Positions 1 to 7,122 are shown, counted from the first letter of the stretch. The stretch: DNA of 12,647 nt from Methylotenera_A sp040079935 (GCA_040079935.1 JBEBJI010000044.1:1-12647); one strand, 5' to 3'. The notes: a model not told the origin generated them from the sequence alone. Made by a program: numbers and translations.

Positions 1-244
1 GGCTTCAACAAAGGTGAAAGACTTAAACGACGCTGATGTTGAAAAACTTCGTGATGAAGTTGCCAAGGTGAAAGTGGAAGGCGACTTACGCCGCGAAGTT
101 TCTATGAATATTAAGCGTTTGATGGATTTGAATTGTTATCGCGGTGTGCGTCATCGTAGAGGCTTGCCAGTCCGTGGCCAACGCACCAAAACCAATGCGC
201 GTACGCGTAAAGGTCCAGTTAAAGCCATTAAGCAAGCTAAGTAG
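1..244 (+). CDS. rpsM: 30S ribosomal protein S13, 5' end cut off by the window
   Basis: S13 sits in the head of the small ribosomal subunit and contacts the P-site tRNA and the bridges to the large subunit. The reading frame is open from base 2 to the TAG at 242-244, giving 80 residues that match the central and C-terminal part of S13. The GDLRREVSMNIKRLMD segment and the very basic tail GLPVRGQRTKTNARTRKGP are nearly those of E. coli S13, so about 40 N-terminal residues lie outside the window. The GTG at 14 is an internal valine, not a start. It is the first visible gene of the alpha operon and is followed 54 bases later by rpsK. In E. coli, S4 represses this operon at a pseudoknot in the rpsM leader; that leader is not in the window. 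Confidence 0.97.
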   Translation, partial: ASTKVKDLNDADVEKLRDEVAKVKVEGDLRREVSMNIKRLMDLNCYRGVRHRRGLPVRGQRTKTNARTRKGPVKAIKQAK

Positions 245-298
245 TTAACTAAAAAGTAGTTTATTTTATTAAGATTTATTTGTTAGGAACAGTACAAC

Positions 299-688
299 AT
301 GGCAAAAGCTAATGTACGCGTAAGAAAAAAAGTTAAAAAGAACATTGCTGAGGGCATTGCCCATGTGCATGCTTCGTTTAACAATACAATTATTACAATT
401 ACTGACCGCCAAGGAAATGCGCTTTCATGGGCAACCTCTGGTGGGCAGGGTTTTAAAGGCTCACGTAAGAGTACGCCATTTGCTGCACAGGTTGCGGCAG
501 AAGTTGCAGGCAAATCTGCACAAGAGTCAGGCGTTAAAAATTTAGAAGTGCGTATTAAAGGTCCAGGCCCAGGCCGCGAATCTGCTGTGCGTGCACTTAA
601 TGCAGCTGGTTTTAAAATTACCAGCATTACCGATGTGACACCAGTACCACACAATGGCTGTCGTCCATCAAAGAAACGCAGAATATAG
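299..688 (+). CDS. rpsK: 30S ribosomal protein S11
   Basis: S11 is a platform protein of the small subunit, near the 690 loop of 16S rRNA and the mRNA exit region. The 129-residue product has the length of E. coli S11 and its hallmark stretches: AHVHASFNNTIITITDRQGN, then GFKGSRKSTPFAAQVAAE, the glycine-proline-rich IKGPGPGRESA, and the basic end HNGCRPSKKRRI. The ATG at 299 is preceded by AGGA at 285-288, about 10 bases away, and gives the standard family N-terminus. It lies between rpsM and rpsD in the normal alpha-operon order. Confidence 0.98.
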   Translation: MAKANVRVRKKVKKNIAEGIAHVHASFNNTIITITDRQGNALSWATSGGQGFKGSRKSTPFAAQVAAEVAGKSAQESGVKNLEVRIKGPGPGRESAVRALNAAGFKITSITDVTPVPHNGCRPSKKRRI

Positions 689-724
689 TCTGCGTCGCAT
701 CTAAGAGAATACTGGAGAACTATT

Positions 725-1354
725 TTGGCTAGAAATTTAGACCCTAAATGCCGTCAATGCCGCCGTGAAGGCGAAAAACTGTTTTTAAAAGCAGAAAAAT
801 GCTTTACGGATAAATGTGCAATCGAAAAGCGTAACTTCCCACCTGGTCAACATGGTCAGCGTCGTAATTCACGCTTATCTGATTACGGTGTGCAACTGCG
901 CGAAAAACAAAAAGTACGTCGTATTTACGGCATTCTAGAAGGTCAGTTCCGTAGCTACTACGCTGAGGCAGATCGTCAAAAAGGCATTACTGGCGAAAAC
1001 CTATTGCAATTGCTTGAGTGCCGTTTAGATAACGTTGCATTCCGTATGGGCTTGGGCGGTTCACGTACAGAAGCGCGTCAAATCGTGCGTCATAACAGTA
1101 TTTTGGTGAATGGCAAACGCGTTAACATCCCTTCATACCAAGTGAAAGCGGGTGATGTGGTTTCTGTGGCTGAAGCCTCAAAAACACAATTGCGTATTAA
1201 AGGGGCGCTTGAAGCGGCCGAACAACGCGGCTTTCCAGCATGGTTAGAAGTAAATGTGAAAGCGTTAACTGGCACATTTAAATCGAAACCACAACGTGAT
1301 GATTTGCCTTCAACCATTAACGAATCATTGGTCGTTGAGTTGTATTCTAAGTAA
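725..1354 (+). CDS. rpsD: 30S ribosomal protein S4 (zinc-knuckle form, TTG start)
   Basis: S4 is a primary 16S rRNA-binding protein that starts assembly of the 30S body, and in enterobacteria it is the translational repressor of this operon. The 209-residue product has the N-terminal domain, then the S4 RNA-binding fold (about residues 97-160, with CRLDNVAFRMG and NSILVNGKRVNI), and ends in the classic VVELYSK. Cysteines 9, 12, 26 and 31 form a complete C-x2-C...C-x4-C knuckle as in the zinc-binding S4 of Thermus; E. coli S4 lacks it. The start is TTG at 725. The family N-terminus M-A-R-N begins exactly there, no in-frame ATG fits, and GGAG at 714-717 is well spaced. Confidence 0.97.
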   Translation: MARNLDPKCRQCRREGEKLFLKAEKCFTDKCAIEKRNFPPGQHGQRRNSRLSDYGVQLREKQKVRRIYGILEGQFRSYYAEADRQKGITGENLLQLLECRLDNVAFRMGLGGSRTEARQIVRHNSILVNGKRVNIPSYQVKAGDVVSVAEASKTQLRIKGALEAAEQRGFPAWLEVNVKALTGTFKSKPQRDDLPSTINESLVVELYSK

Positions 1355-1404
1355 TTAATACTTAGTTAAAACACTCATTCATCCAATTAACGTCAAGGAA
1401 TTTT

Positions 1405-2391
1405 ATGCAAAACAACCCAACTGAATATTTAAAACCACATGTGGTTGATGTTGAAGTAATTACCCCATTGCGCGCTCGTGTAACATTAGAGCCAATGGAG
1501 CGTGGTTTTGGCTATACATTAGGCAACGCGTTACGTCGCGTTTTATTGTCATCTATCCCTGGCTTTGCAATTACCGAAGTCAAGATTGATGGCGTTGTTC
1601 ATGAATATTCAACTATTGATGGCGTTCAAGAAGATGTCGTTGATATTTTGCTAAACCTAAAAGGTGTGGCATTAAAGCTTAACAATAAATCTGAAACGAT
1701 TTTAACCCTGAATAAGTCTAGCGAAGGCTTAGTGACGGCGGGTGATTTCGAGACTGGCCATGATGCAGAGATTGTGAATCCAAATCACGTGATTGCGCAC
1801 TTAACTAAAGGTGGTAAATTAAACCTAGAAGTTAAAGTTGAAATGGGTCGTGGTTATCAACCTGTTCCTGCACGTCAAAAAGCGGATGAAGAAGATCGTA
1901 TTTTGGGCTTTATCATGGTGGATGCATCATTTAGCCCAATTAACAAAGTGAGCTATCAAGTTGAAAGCGCGCGCGTAGAGCAACGTACCGACTTAGATAA
2001 ATTGATTATGGACGTTGAAACTAACGGTATTATCGAGCCAGAACAAGCGATCCGTGATGCGGCACGTATTTTAATTGGGCAATTGTCCGTGTTTGCGAAT
2101 TTAGAAGGTTCACCAAGCGAAGTGGAAGTAAAATCTGCACCACAAGTTGATCCAATTCTATTGCGTCCAGTGGATGATTTAGAGCTCACAGTGCGTTCAG
2201 CCAACTGCTTGAAAGCCGAAAATATTTTCTACATTGGTGATTTAATCCAACGTAGCGAAAACGAACTATTAAAAGCCCCTAACTTAGGCCGCAAATCTTT
2301 GAATGAAATTAAAGATGTATTAGCGACTAAGGGTTTAACATTGGGTATGAAGCTGGAAAATTGGCCACCTGTTGGCTTAGAAAAAGCTTAA
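1405..2391 (+). CDS. rpoA: DNA-directed RNA polymerase alpha subunit
   Basis: Alpha dimerises to seed assembly of RNA polymerase. Its C-terminal domain binds UP elements and activators. The protein has 328 residues, one fewer than E. coli alpha. The N-terminal assembly domain (about 1-235) includes ERGFGYTLGNALRRVLLSS and the conserved MGRGYQPV region. A linker follows, then the C-terminal domain (about 250-328) with LELTVRSANCLKAE, NLGRKSLNEIKD and the closing LENWPP. Arg264 corresponds to the DNA-contacting Arg265 of E. coli. AAGGA at 1395-1399 precedes the ATG by 5 bases. Position between rpsD and rplQ is the standard order. Confidence 0.98.
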   Translation: MQNNPTEYLKPHVVDVEVITPLRARVTLEPMERGFGYTLGNALRRVLLSSIPGFAITEVKIDGVVHEYSTIDGVQEDVVDILLNLKGVALKLNNKSETILTLNKSSEGLVTAGDFETGHDAEIVNPNHVIAHLTKGGKLNLEVKVEMGRGYQPVPARQKADEEDRILGFIMVDASFSPINKVSYQVESARVEQRTDLDKLIMDVETNGIIEPEQAIRDAARILIGQLSVFANLEGSPSEVEVKSAPQVDPILLRPVDDLELTVRSANCLKAENIFYIGDLIQRSENELLKAPNLGRKSLNEIKDVLATKGLTLGMKLENWPPVGLEKA

Positions 2392-2423
2392 GCAATAACA
2401 TTAAAGAAAACTAAGGAATTACT

Positions 2424-2813
2424 ATGCGTCACGGTAATAGCAATCGTAAATTAAACCGCACTAGCAGCCACCGCGCAGCTATGTTTCGTAATATGTCTGT
2501 GTCTTTATTAAAGCACGAGATTATTAGAACCACTTTACCAAAAGCAAAAGAGTTGCGTAAATATGCAGAGCCTTTGATTACATTAGGCAAGGACGCAACT
2601 TTGGCAAATCGCCGCCTAGCTTTTAGTCGCTTACGCGATCGCGATATTGTTGGTAAATTGTTTGGCGAGCTTGGTCCACGCTACAATGCACGTAATGGTG
2701 GTTATTTGCGTATTTTAAAATGTGGCTTCCGCAACGGAGATAATGCACCGATGGCTTTGGTAGAATTGGTAGATAGGCCAGATACCAGCACTGAAGCGGT
2801 TTCTGCAGAATAA
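2424..2813 (+). CDS. rplQ: 50S ribosomal protein L17
   Basis: L17 is a large-subunit protein near the peptide exit tunnel. The 129-residue product begins MRHGNSNRKLNRTSSHRAAM and contains HEIIRTTLPKAKELRKYAEP and GDNAPMALVELVDR, all diagnostic of the family, and matches the E. coli length closely (127). AAGGA at 2413-2417 precedes the ATG by 6 bases. It is the last gene of the alpha operon, 32 bases after rpoA, with an intrinsic terminator about 20 bases past its stop. Confidence 0.98.
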   Translation: MRHGNSNRKLNRTSSHRAAMFRNMSVSLLKHEIIRTTLPKAKELRKYAEPLITLGKDATLANRRLAFSRLRDRDIVGKLFGELGPRYNARNGGYLRILKCGFRNGDNAPMALVELVDRPDTSTEAVSAE

Positions 2814-2830
2814 TAGTAGTGGTAAGAATT

Positions 2831-2859
2831 AAAAGAGCCAGCTAAGTGCTGGCTTTTTT
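2831..2859 (+). terminator. Intrinsic terminator of the alpha operon
   Basis: The stem AGCCAGC (2836-2842) pairs perfectly with GCTGGCT (2848-2854) around the loop TAAGT. A run of six T (2854-2859) follows on the + strand. On the - strand the hairpin is followed by CTTTT, so it may also stop the convergent glutaredoxin-like gene. The same stem core recurs in two other terminators of this window. Confidence 0.9.
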
Positions 2860-2888
2860 GTTGCCAAAAATTGTGTAAAAGCTAAAGC

Positions 2889-3122
2889 TTAAGCGATAAA
2901 TTTATGAATATCCGCAACCGTAAACGGCCAGTTAAGCTCTGCTTGCGTGTCTTGCCTCTGTAATACTGGTATGCGTATTTCGTATTGTGCAAGCAATGTA
3001 TCGTCATCCGCAATGTCGATTAATTTTAATTCAATATTGTCAGGAATCTGCATCACAATAGAATATGCCAATTCACATAAATGGCACTGAGAAGTGGAAT
3101 ATAGATATAGTTGCTTTGCCAT
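2889..3122 (-). CDS. Glutaredoxin-family (DUF836-like) small thiol protein
   Basis: This 77-residue protein looks like a minimal thioredoxin-fold thiol oxidoreductase of the glutaredoxin-like DUF836 group. What shows it: a beta strand KQLYLYST followed by the redox motif C13-H-L-C16, a helix, a second strand IELKLIDIAD, and the cis-proline site IRIP at 49-52 followed by VL. The fold then ends in a short strand and helix. The protein is cytosolic, with no signal peptide. Partner and substrate cannot be told. It is convergent with rplQ and divergent from the CorA-like gene. No strong Shine-Dalgarno precedes the ATG. The family call is firm, the physiological role is not. Confidence 0.85.
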   Translation of the reverse strand: MAKQLYLYSTSQCHLCELAYSIVMQIPDNIELKLIDIADDDTLLAQYEIRIPVLQRQDTQAELNWPFTVADIHKFIA

Positions 3123-3223
3123 TTAAATAACTTGTTGATTAAGGGTATAGTATTTTAATCGGTAATCTCTATGAAAAATAAAATTAGATCATCATACTCC
3201 CTCCAAAATTGAGGTAACTACAC

Positions 3224-3244
3224 ATGTTTGAATTTGGTGATTAA
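3224..3244 (+). promoter_or_regulatory. Possible six-codon leader ORF upstream of the CorA-like gene
   Basis: GAGGT at 3211-3215 is a good Shine-Dalgarno eight bases before an ATG that opens a six-codon frame (M-F-E-F-G-D) closed by TAA. A CCTC at 3200-3203 could pair with the GAGG and mask it. The best visible promoter for the downstream gene lies 3' of this ORF, so it would be transcribed only from an unseen upstream promoter. Short leader ORFs control corA and mgtA in Salmonella; applying that here is speculation. Confidence 0.2.
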
Positions 3245-3261
3245 AATGGCAATATCCTTAA

Positions 3262-3280
3262 ATTAGGTGCCCTACCTAAT
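3262..3280. repeat. Perfect 7-bp inverted repeat upstream of the CorA-like gene
   Basis: ATTAGGT (3262-3268) and ACCTAAT (3274-3280) are exact inverted repeats separated by GCCCT. No T-run follows, so it does not look like a terminator. It lies just upstream of the likely -35 region (3292-3297) of the CorA-like gene, a suitable place for an operator or a 5' RNA hairpin. No regulator can be named. Confidence 0.45.
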
Positions 3281-3291
3281 AGAGTTAATTA

Positions 3292-3320
3292 TTAAACTGC
3301 ATGTTAGAATTAGATATAAT
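3292..3320 (+). promoter_or_regulatory. Likely sigma-70 promoter for the CorA-like gene
   Basis: A consensus TATAAT lies at 3315-3320. Seventeen bases upstream is the weak -35 candidate TTAAAC (3292-3297). A start near 3327 would leave a leader of about 27 bases containing AAAGG (3341-3345) before the ATG at 3354. The -10 is strong and the -35 poor, so activation or a different main promoter is possible. Confidence 0.45.
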
Positions 3321-3353
3321 TTATTATACGGTGATTGAATAAAGGCGGCCTAG

Positions 3354-4688
3354 ATGAGTGACTTCGAAAGTATTCAAGATCATCGCTCAAAAGTTAAAAG
3401 CATGATTGAAAGGCATAAGTTAGTTGAAGATTTAGTTCATCGACAAGATATGCAGCGCCATGATATGGTCGAAAGTATGGTTCATCAGAATAATCTTTCT
3501 GAGTTGCGGAGACTACTGGATAAATTAGATCATCACGTGATAGCAAATATCATTGAGTCGTTGTCTCCTGAAGAGATTAAAATTATTTGGCCGCTTATAA
3601 ATGAAGAACGTAAAGAGGAAATTTTATTGGTAGTACCCGATTTGGTTAGAGTCGAGCTTGTTTCCGAACCAAAGCCCAAAAGCCAAAGCATGGTAATTCG
3701 TGTATTTGATCTTCATGAGGGGCGATTAAGACAAATTCCAATTTACTCCCGAGAGGACTTGGAGCAAGTAAAGCCAATTTGGGTTGATTTGGTTACGCCT
3801 GGAGATGAGCAGCTTGCCTGGGCAAGGGAGATATTTGGTGTTAATCTACCCAACCCAAAGGAGTTGACTGATTTAGAGGCTAGCGCTCGTTTTTATGAAG
3901 AAGAAAACGGGGAAGTGCATTTACACTCGGCTTTTTTACTTGAACATGAGGATGAGTCACAAAATGTTGCTGTAGCTTTCATTCTAAATAAAGATACACT
4001 ATTTTCAGTACGAAGTCAGGAGTTACCAGTATTTCGCTTGCAACGGTTGCGTGCACGAGCTCAAGCGGGATATGTATCTGAAGCTAAGGACGTTTTGCTC
4101 GATCTTTATGCGGCTGATGTGGAGTACTCTGCCAATGCCTTAGAGGATGAATATCTCAGGCTGGAAGAGGTGGGAAGGCAAGTATTTAAGTCTCACATGA
4201 CTAACGAGCAGGCAGCAAAAATTCTTACTGCTATATCCGTAGAAGAGGATCTTAATGGACGTATACGTCGCAATGTGTTGGATACTAGAAATGCTCTGTC
4301 CTTTTTAATGCGTCGAAAATTCCTATCAGCTGCACAGCATGAAGATGTACGTGAAATTCTGCGCGACATTGAGTCACTAGACGGACACACAACTTTCTTG
4401 TTCAATAAAATTAATTTCCAAATGGATGCCACAGTGGGCTTCCTGAATGTAAATCAAAACAAGGATCTTAAAAGATTGACGATTATTAGTGTAGTCTTTA
4501 TGCCAATTAACGTATTAGCTGGCATCGGGGGCATGTCAGAGTTCTCTATGATGACGCGTGGAGTTTATTGGCCTATTGCATACAGCATCTTCATTATCGG
4601 AATGATTGCAATTGGCGTAATGACGTATGTCAGTTTGCGGAACTTAGAAAATCGTAGAATAAGAAATCATCGAGAAGAAAATAACTGA
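3354..4688 (+). CDS. CorA-family divalent metal transporter with MgtE-N-like domain and GMS motif
   Basis: This is a 444-residue inner-membrane transporter of the CorA superfamily, probably moving Mg2+ or a related divalent cation. Residues about 47-104 (RRLLDKLDHHVIANIIESLS, then PEE and a repeat ending near LVRVELV) resemble the helical N-terminal domain of MgtE channels. A CorA-type cytosolic alpha/beta funnel follows (about 113-370). Transmembrane helix 1 is about 375-392 and helix 2 about 405-427, with a basic tail. The loop between the helices, which carries the GMN selectivity signature in classic CorA, reads GGMSEF (392-397), so Asn is replaced by Ser. AAAGG is well placed before the ATG. 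About 11 of its 36 Arg codons are AGA/AGG, against one in the next gene, which hints at foreign origin. The family is clear, the ion is not. Confidence 0.85.
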   Translation: MSDFESIQDHRSKVKSMIERHKLVEDLVHRQDMQRHDMVESMVHQNNLSELRRLLDKLDHHVIANIIESLSPEEIKIIWPLINEERKEEILLVVPDLVRVELVSEPKPKSQSMVIRVFDLHEGRLRQIPIYSREDLEQVKPIWVDLVTPGDEQLAWAREIFGVNLPNPKELTDLEASARFYEEENGEVHLHSAFLLEHEDESQNVAVAFILNKDTLFSVRSQELPVFRLQRLRARAQAGYVSEAKDVLLDLYAADVEYSANALEDEYLRLEEVGRQVFKSHMTNEQAAKILTAISVEEDLNGRIRRNVLDTRNALSFLMRRKFLSAAQHEDVREILRDIESLDGHTTFLFNKINFQMDATVGFLNVNQNKDLKRLTIISVVFMPINVLAGIGGMSEFSMMTRGVYWPIAYSIFIIGMIAIGVMTYVSLRNLENRRIRNHREENN

Positions 4689-4815
4689 TCGAGTTTTCTC
4701 TCTCATCTGTGCAAATAAATGTAATCCAATATTAGAACAGATGGACAATTACGAAGTGACCCATTGTGGTTTGTTATATTTTTTAGGCTTGGCAACTATT
4801 TTCTTGTTATAACTT

Positions 4816-6075
4816 ATGATGAACAATGAGATCCAGCTGATTTGGCAAGAACTACAAACCGATATGGCCACGCCTGCCGTGATGTGGCAATTGGCTATTA
4901 TTCTCGCTGCTGTCGTCAGTGCATGGCTGATTAACGGCGCGCTACGTAATTATGTAATGACAAAAGCACCAGAGCACTGGAAGCTCGCAATAGGTAGCAT
5001 CAACCGCGTATTATTCCCACTATCTTCGCTAGTCTTTGTGCTTTTTAGCCAACTCATATTGTCCAGTTGGCAGCACACAGGGCTGTTGCGGCTTGCAGGT
5101 CGATTGTTACTTGCCATGGCAGCGATACGTTTAATTGTGTATTTGCTACGCTATTTGTTCTCGCCCGGAGGTTGGCTAAAAGCGCTTGAGAGTGTGATTG
5201 CTTGGGGAATTTGGGGCGCATTGGCTTTACATCTCACTGGCGTGCTTCCGCAGCTTTTGCAGGGCATGCAGGACATGCGCTTTAACATTGGCAAAAATCC
5301 TGTTAATTTGTTGCTGGTATTGCAGGCACTGCTTACCGTCGTTGCCACCATTTTTATTGCGCTTTGGTTAAGCCGTGTATTAGAAAATAAACTGATGCGT
5401 GCTGATCAGGTGAATGTTAATTTGCGCGTTGTGCTTGGCAAAATACTGCGCATTGTATTACTATTTATTGCCACATTAATTGCTTTATCTGCAGTTGGCT
5501 TAGATATTACTTTGCTCTCAGTATTTGGCGGCGCGCTTGGTGTGGGCTTGGGCTTTGGCTTGCAGCGCATCGCCAGCAATTATGTGAGTGGTTTTATTAT
5601 TCTGCTCGATAAATCCATGCAAATAGGTGATGTGATTTCGGTAGATAAGCATTATGGCATGGTGAGCGACATGCGCTCGCGCTACATGGTGCTTAGCAAA
5701 CCTGATGGTACACATGTGATTATTCCAAATGAATCTTTGATTACTACGGCTGTTGTGAATCATTCGCTTACCGAGCACAGAGGCCGAGTGCAAGTTGAGT
5801 TAGCGATTAGTGTAGATAGTCCGCTCGAGCTAGCCTTGCAGTTGCTACAAGATATTGGCAAGCAGCATGTGCGAGTAATACAAACGCCTGCGCCAGTGGC
5901 GCGTATTAAAGGCTTTAGTGAGCATGGTGTAGAACTTAGTCTTACTGTATGGGTCTCAGACCCAGAAGTTGGCGTATTAAGCCTGCAATCGGCATTGTTT
6001 ATGGACGTTTGGAAATTGTTTAAGAAAAATAAAATTAGTTTTGTTAAAACAGAAGTAAAACAAGATGGATTGTGA
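4816..6075 (+). CDS. MscS-family mechanosensitive ion channel with extra N-terminal helices
   Basis: MscS channels open on membrane tension and release solutes during hypo-osmotic shock. This 419-residue inner-membrane protein has about six hydrophobic helices (near 21-41, 63-82, 88-112, 122-143, 163-187 and 206-224) ahead of the pore segment at 229-262. The pore region, FGGALGVGLGFGLQRIASNY, is rich in Gly/Ala as in MscS TM3. The beta domain follows with GDVISVDKHYGMVSDM and IIPNESLITTAVVNHS, then the alpha/beta C-terminal vestibule domain. It is longer than E. coli MscS (286 residues), which has only three helices. Two ATG codons open the frame at 4816 and 4819, but I see no Shine-Dalgarno before either, so the exact start is uncertain. 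It converges on rpmG across a bidirectional terminator. Confidence 0.9.
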   Translation: MMNNEIQLIWQELQTDMATPAVMWQLAIILAAVVSAWLINGALRNYVMTKAPEHWKLAIGSINRVLFPLSSLVFVLFSQLILSSWQHTGLLRLAGRLLLAMAAIRLIVYLLRYLFSPGGWLKALESVIAWGIWGALALHLTGVLPQLLQGMQDMRFNIGKNPVNLLLVLQALLTVVATIFIALWLSRVLENKLMRADQVNVNLRVVLGKILRIVLLFIATLIALSAVGLDITLLSVFGGALGVGLGFGLQRIASNYVSGFIILLDKSMQIGDVISVDKHYGMVSDMRSRYMVLSKPDGTHVIIPNESLITTAVVNHSLTEHRGRVQVELAISVDSPLELALQLLQDIGKQHVRVIQTPAPVARIKGFSEHGVELSLTVWVSDPEVGVLSLQSALFMDVWKLFKKNKISFVKTEVKQDGL

Positions 6076-6087
6076 ATTTTAGGTAAC

Positions 6088-6117
6088 AAAAAAGCCAGCA
6101 ACTAGCTGGCTTTTTTT
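6088..6117. terminator. Bidirectional intrinsic terminator between mscS and rpmG
   Basis: AAAAAAGCCAGC (6088-6099) pairs perfectly with GCTGGCTTTTTT (6105-6116) around the loop AACTA. The T-run serves the + strand (mscS-type gene) and the A-run serves the - strand (rpmG), so one hairpin can end both convergent transcripts. Its core is the same AGCCAGC heptamer seen in the alpha-operon terminator. Confidence 0.93.
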
Positions 6118-6131
6118 AAACTTAAAGCTTT

Positions 6132-6287
6132 TTATTTCAGCTTGGTTTCTTTGTACATCACGTGTTTACGTGCCACTGGATCGAATTTACTGATTTCCAT
6201 TTTTTCTGGCATCGTACGTTTGTTTTTAGTGGTGGTATAAAAATGTCCTGTACCAGCACTTGATTCTAATTTAATTTTTTCGCGCAT
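6132..6287 (-). CDS. rpmG: 50S ribosomal protein L33 (cysteine-free form)
   Basis: L33 is a small protein of the large subunit near the E site. The 51-residue frame reads MREKIKLESSAGTGHFYTTT, then KNKRTMPEKMEISKFDPVAR, and ends KETKLK, clearly L33. It has no cysteine, so it is the zinc-independent form. The ATG is at 6285-6287 on the - strand with AGGAGT (complement of 6295-6300) eight bases before. That site overlaps the stop codon of rpmB, so translation of the two genes is probably coupled. It is the last gene of the rpmB-rpmG unit. Confidence 0.97.
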   Translation of the reverse strand: MREKIKLESSAGTGHFYTTTKNKRTMPEKMEISKFDPVARKHVMYKETKLK

Positions 6288-6298
6288 GTTATATACTC

Positions 6299-6535
6299 CT
6301 AGATTTTCTGACCTGCAGCACGCATGCCAGCAAGTACTGCATCAATACCGTTTTTGTCGATAGTACGTAATGCATTATTTGTAATGCGCATGCTTACCCA
6401 GCGATTCTCAGACTCAACCCAGAATTTGCGATTTTGCAAATTTGGTAAGAAACGGCGTTTTGTTTTGTTTTGTGCGTGAGAAACATTGTTACCCACCATT
6501 GGCTTTTTGCCAGTTACCATACATACACGTGCCAT
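6299..6535 (-). CDS. rpmB: 50S ribosomal protein L28
   Basis: L28 is a large-subunit protein needed for efficient 70S assembly. The 78-residue product has the same length as E. coli L28 and its signature segments: MARVCMVTGKKPMVGNNVSH, TKRRFLPNLQNRKFWVESE and a C-terminal NGIDAVLAGMRA. It lacks the paired cysteines of zinc-binding L28. I place the start at the ATG at 6533-6535: it gives the family N-terminus, and GGGGA lies five bases before it. A frame opening four codons earlier at a TTG (6545-6547) would swallow that site. It is followed after 11 bases by rpmG. Confidence 0.97.
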   Translation of the reverse strand: MARVCMVTGKKPMVGNNVSHAQNKTKRRFLPNLQNRKFWVESENRWVSMRITNNALRTIDKNGIDAVLAGMRAAGQKI

Positions 6536-6574
6536 GGTTATCCCCAATTACTTTGCTTTTTACGAAAGACCGCA

Positions 6575-6604
6575 ATTATAGACTGAAATGTAAGTTTAAT
6601 TCAA
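6575..6604 (-). promoter_or_regulatory. Sigma-70 promoter for rpmB-rpmG
   Basis: On the - strand TTGAAT (complement of 6599-6604) is followed after 18 bases by a perfect TATAAT (complement of 6575-6580). It would start transcription near 6568, about 33 bases before the rpmB ATG. Its position between dut and rpmB suggests that rpmB-rpmG is transcribed independently of dut. Confidence 0.65.
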
Positions 6605-6669
6605 CCTAAATCTCGGATTTTTCTAGTGTTTTAACGACTAAATGCTTAGCCGTTTGAATTTCCACATAC

Positions 6670-7122
6670 TTAGTGCTTGCCAGTACTGCCAAAGCCACCA
6701 TCACCGCGTTCAGATTCAGTAAACTCATCCACAATATGAAAATCCGCCTGTACTACGGGCACAATTACCAATTGCGCGATGCGCTCCATTGGGTTTAGCA
6801 AAAACGCTTCTTTGCTGCGATTCCAGCAACTTACTAAAAGCTGACCCTGATAATCCGAATCAATCAAACCCACCAAATTGCCCAATACAATGCCATGTTT
6901 ATGCCCAAGGCCAGAGCGCGGCAAAATCAATGCGGCATAATAAGTGTTGTCGATATGAATTGCCATTCCGGTCGGAATCATCACTGTTTCACCTGGCTGA
7001 ATGGTTTGTGTATGTTCGATACAAGCGCGTAAATCAAGTCCTGCAGAGCCAGGCGTGGCGTAGGCGGGCATCATGTGGTGCAAGCGCGAATCTAAGATTT
7101 TCAAATCAACGGTGATAGACAT
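6670..7122 (-). CDS. dut: Deoxyuridine 5'-triphosphate nucleotidohydrolase (dUTPase)
   Basis: dUTPase hydrolyses dUTP to dUMP and pyrophosphate, keeping uracil out of DNA and supplying the precursor of dTMP. The 150-residue protein is a typical trimeric dUTPase with all five motifs: I PGSAGLDLRA (24-33), II PRSGLGHKHG (68-77), III GNLVGLIDSDYQGQ (81-94) with the catalytic Asp region, IV PMERIAQL (111-118), and V RGDGGFGSTG (139-148). The ATG has no strong Shine-Dalgarno ahead of it. In E. coli dut follows coaBC directly; here a TonB receptor gene and 254 non-coding bases lie upstream, so it probably has its own promoter, which I could not pin down. Confidence 0.97.
   Translation of the reverse strand: MSITVDLKILDSRLHHMMPAYATPGSAGLDLRACIEHTQTIQPGETVMIPTGMAIHIDNTYYAALILPRSGLGHKHGIVLGNLVGLIDSDYQGQLLVSCWNRSKEAFLLNPMERIAQLVIVPVVQADFHIVDEFTESERGDGGFGSTGKH

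Noticed and set aside
14..244. GTG at 14 as the start of rpsM
   Set aside because: The frame is open upstream to base 2 and S13 homologues have about 40 more N-terminal residues; the GTG is an internal valine.
4704..4743. CATCTGT...ACAGATG inverted repeat after the CorA-like gene as its terminator
   Set aside because: The stem is only 7 bp with a 26-base loop and no T-run; probably chance.
5518..6101. Long antisense frames over the mscS-type gene
   Set aside because: They lie opposite a strongly supported channel gene and have no recognisable protein features; they are shadow frames. The same holds for the other long opposite-strand frames in rpoA, coaBC and the receptor.
6536..6547. Four-codon N-terminal extension of rpmB from a TTG
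   Set aside because: It would include the Shine-Dalgarno, and the family N-terminus M-x-R-V-C begins at the ATG at 6533-6535.
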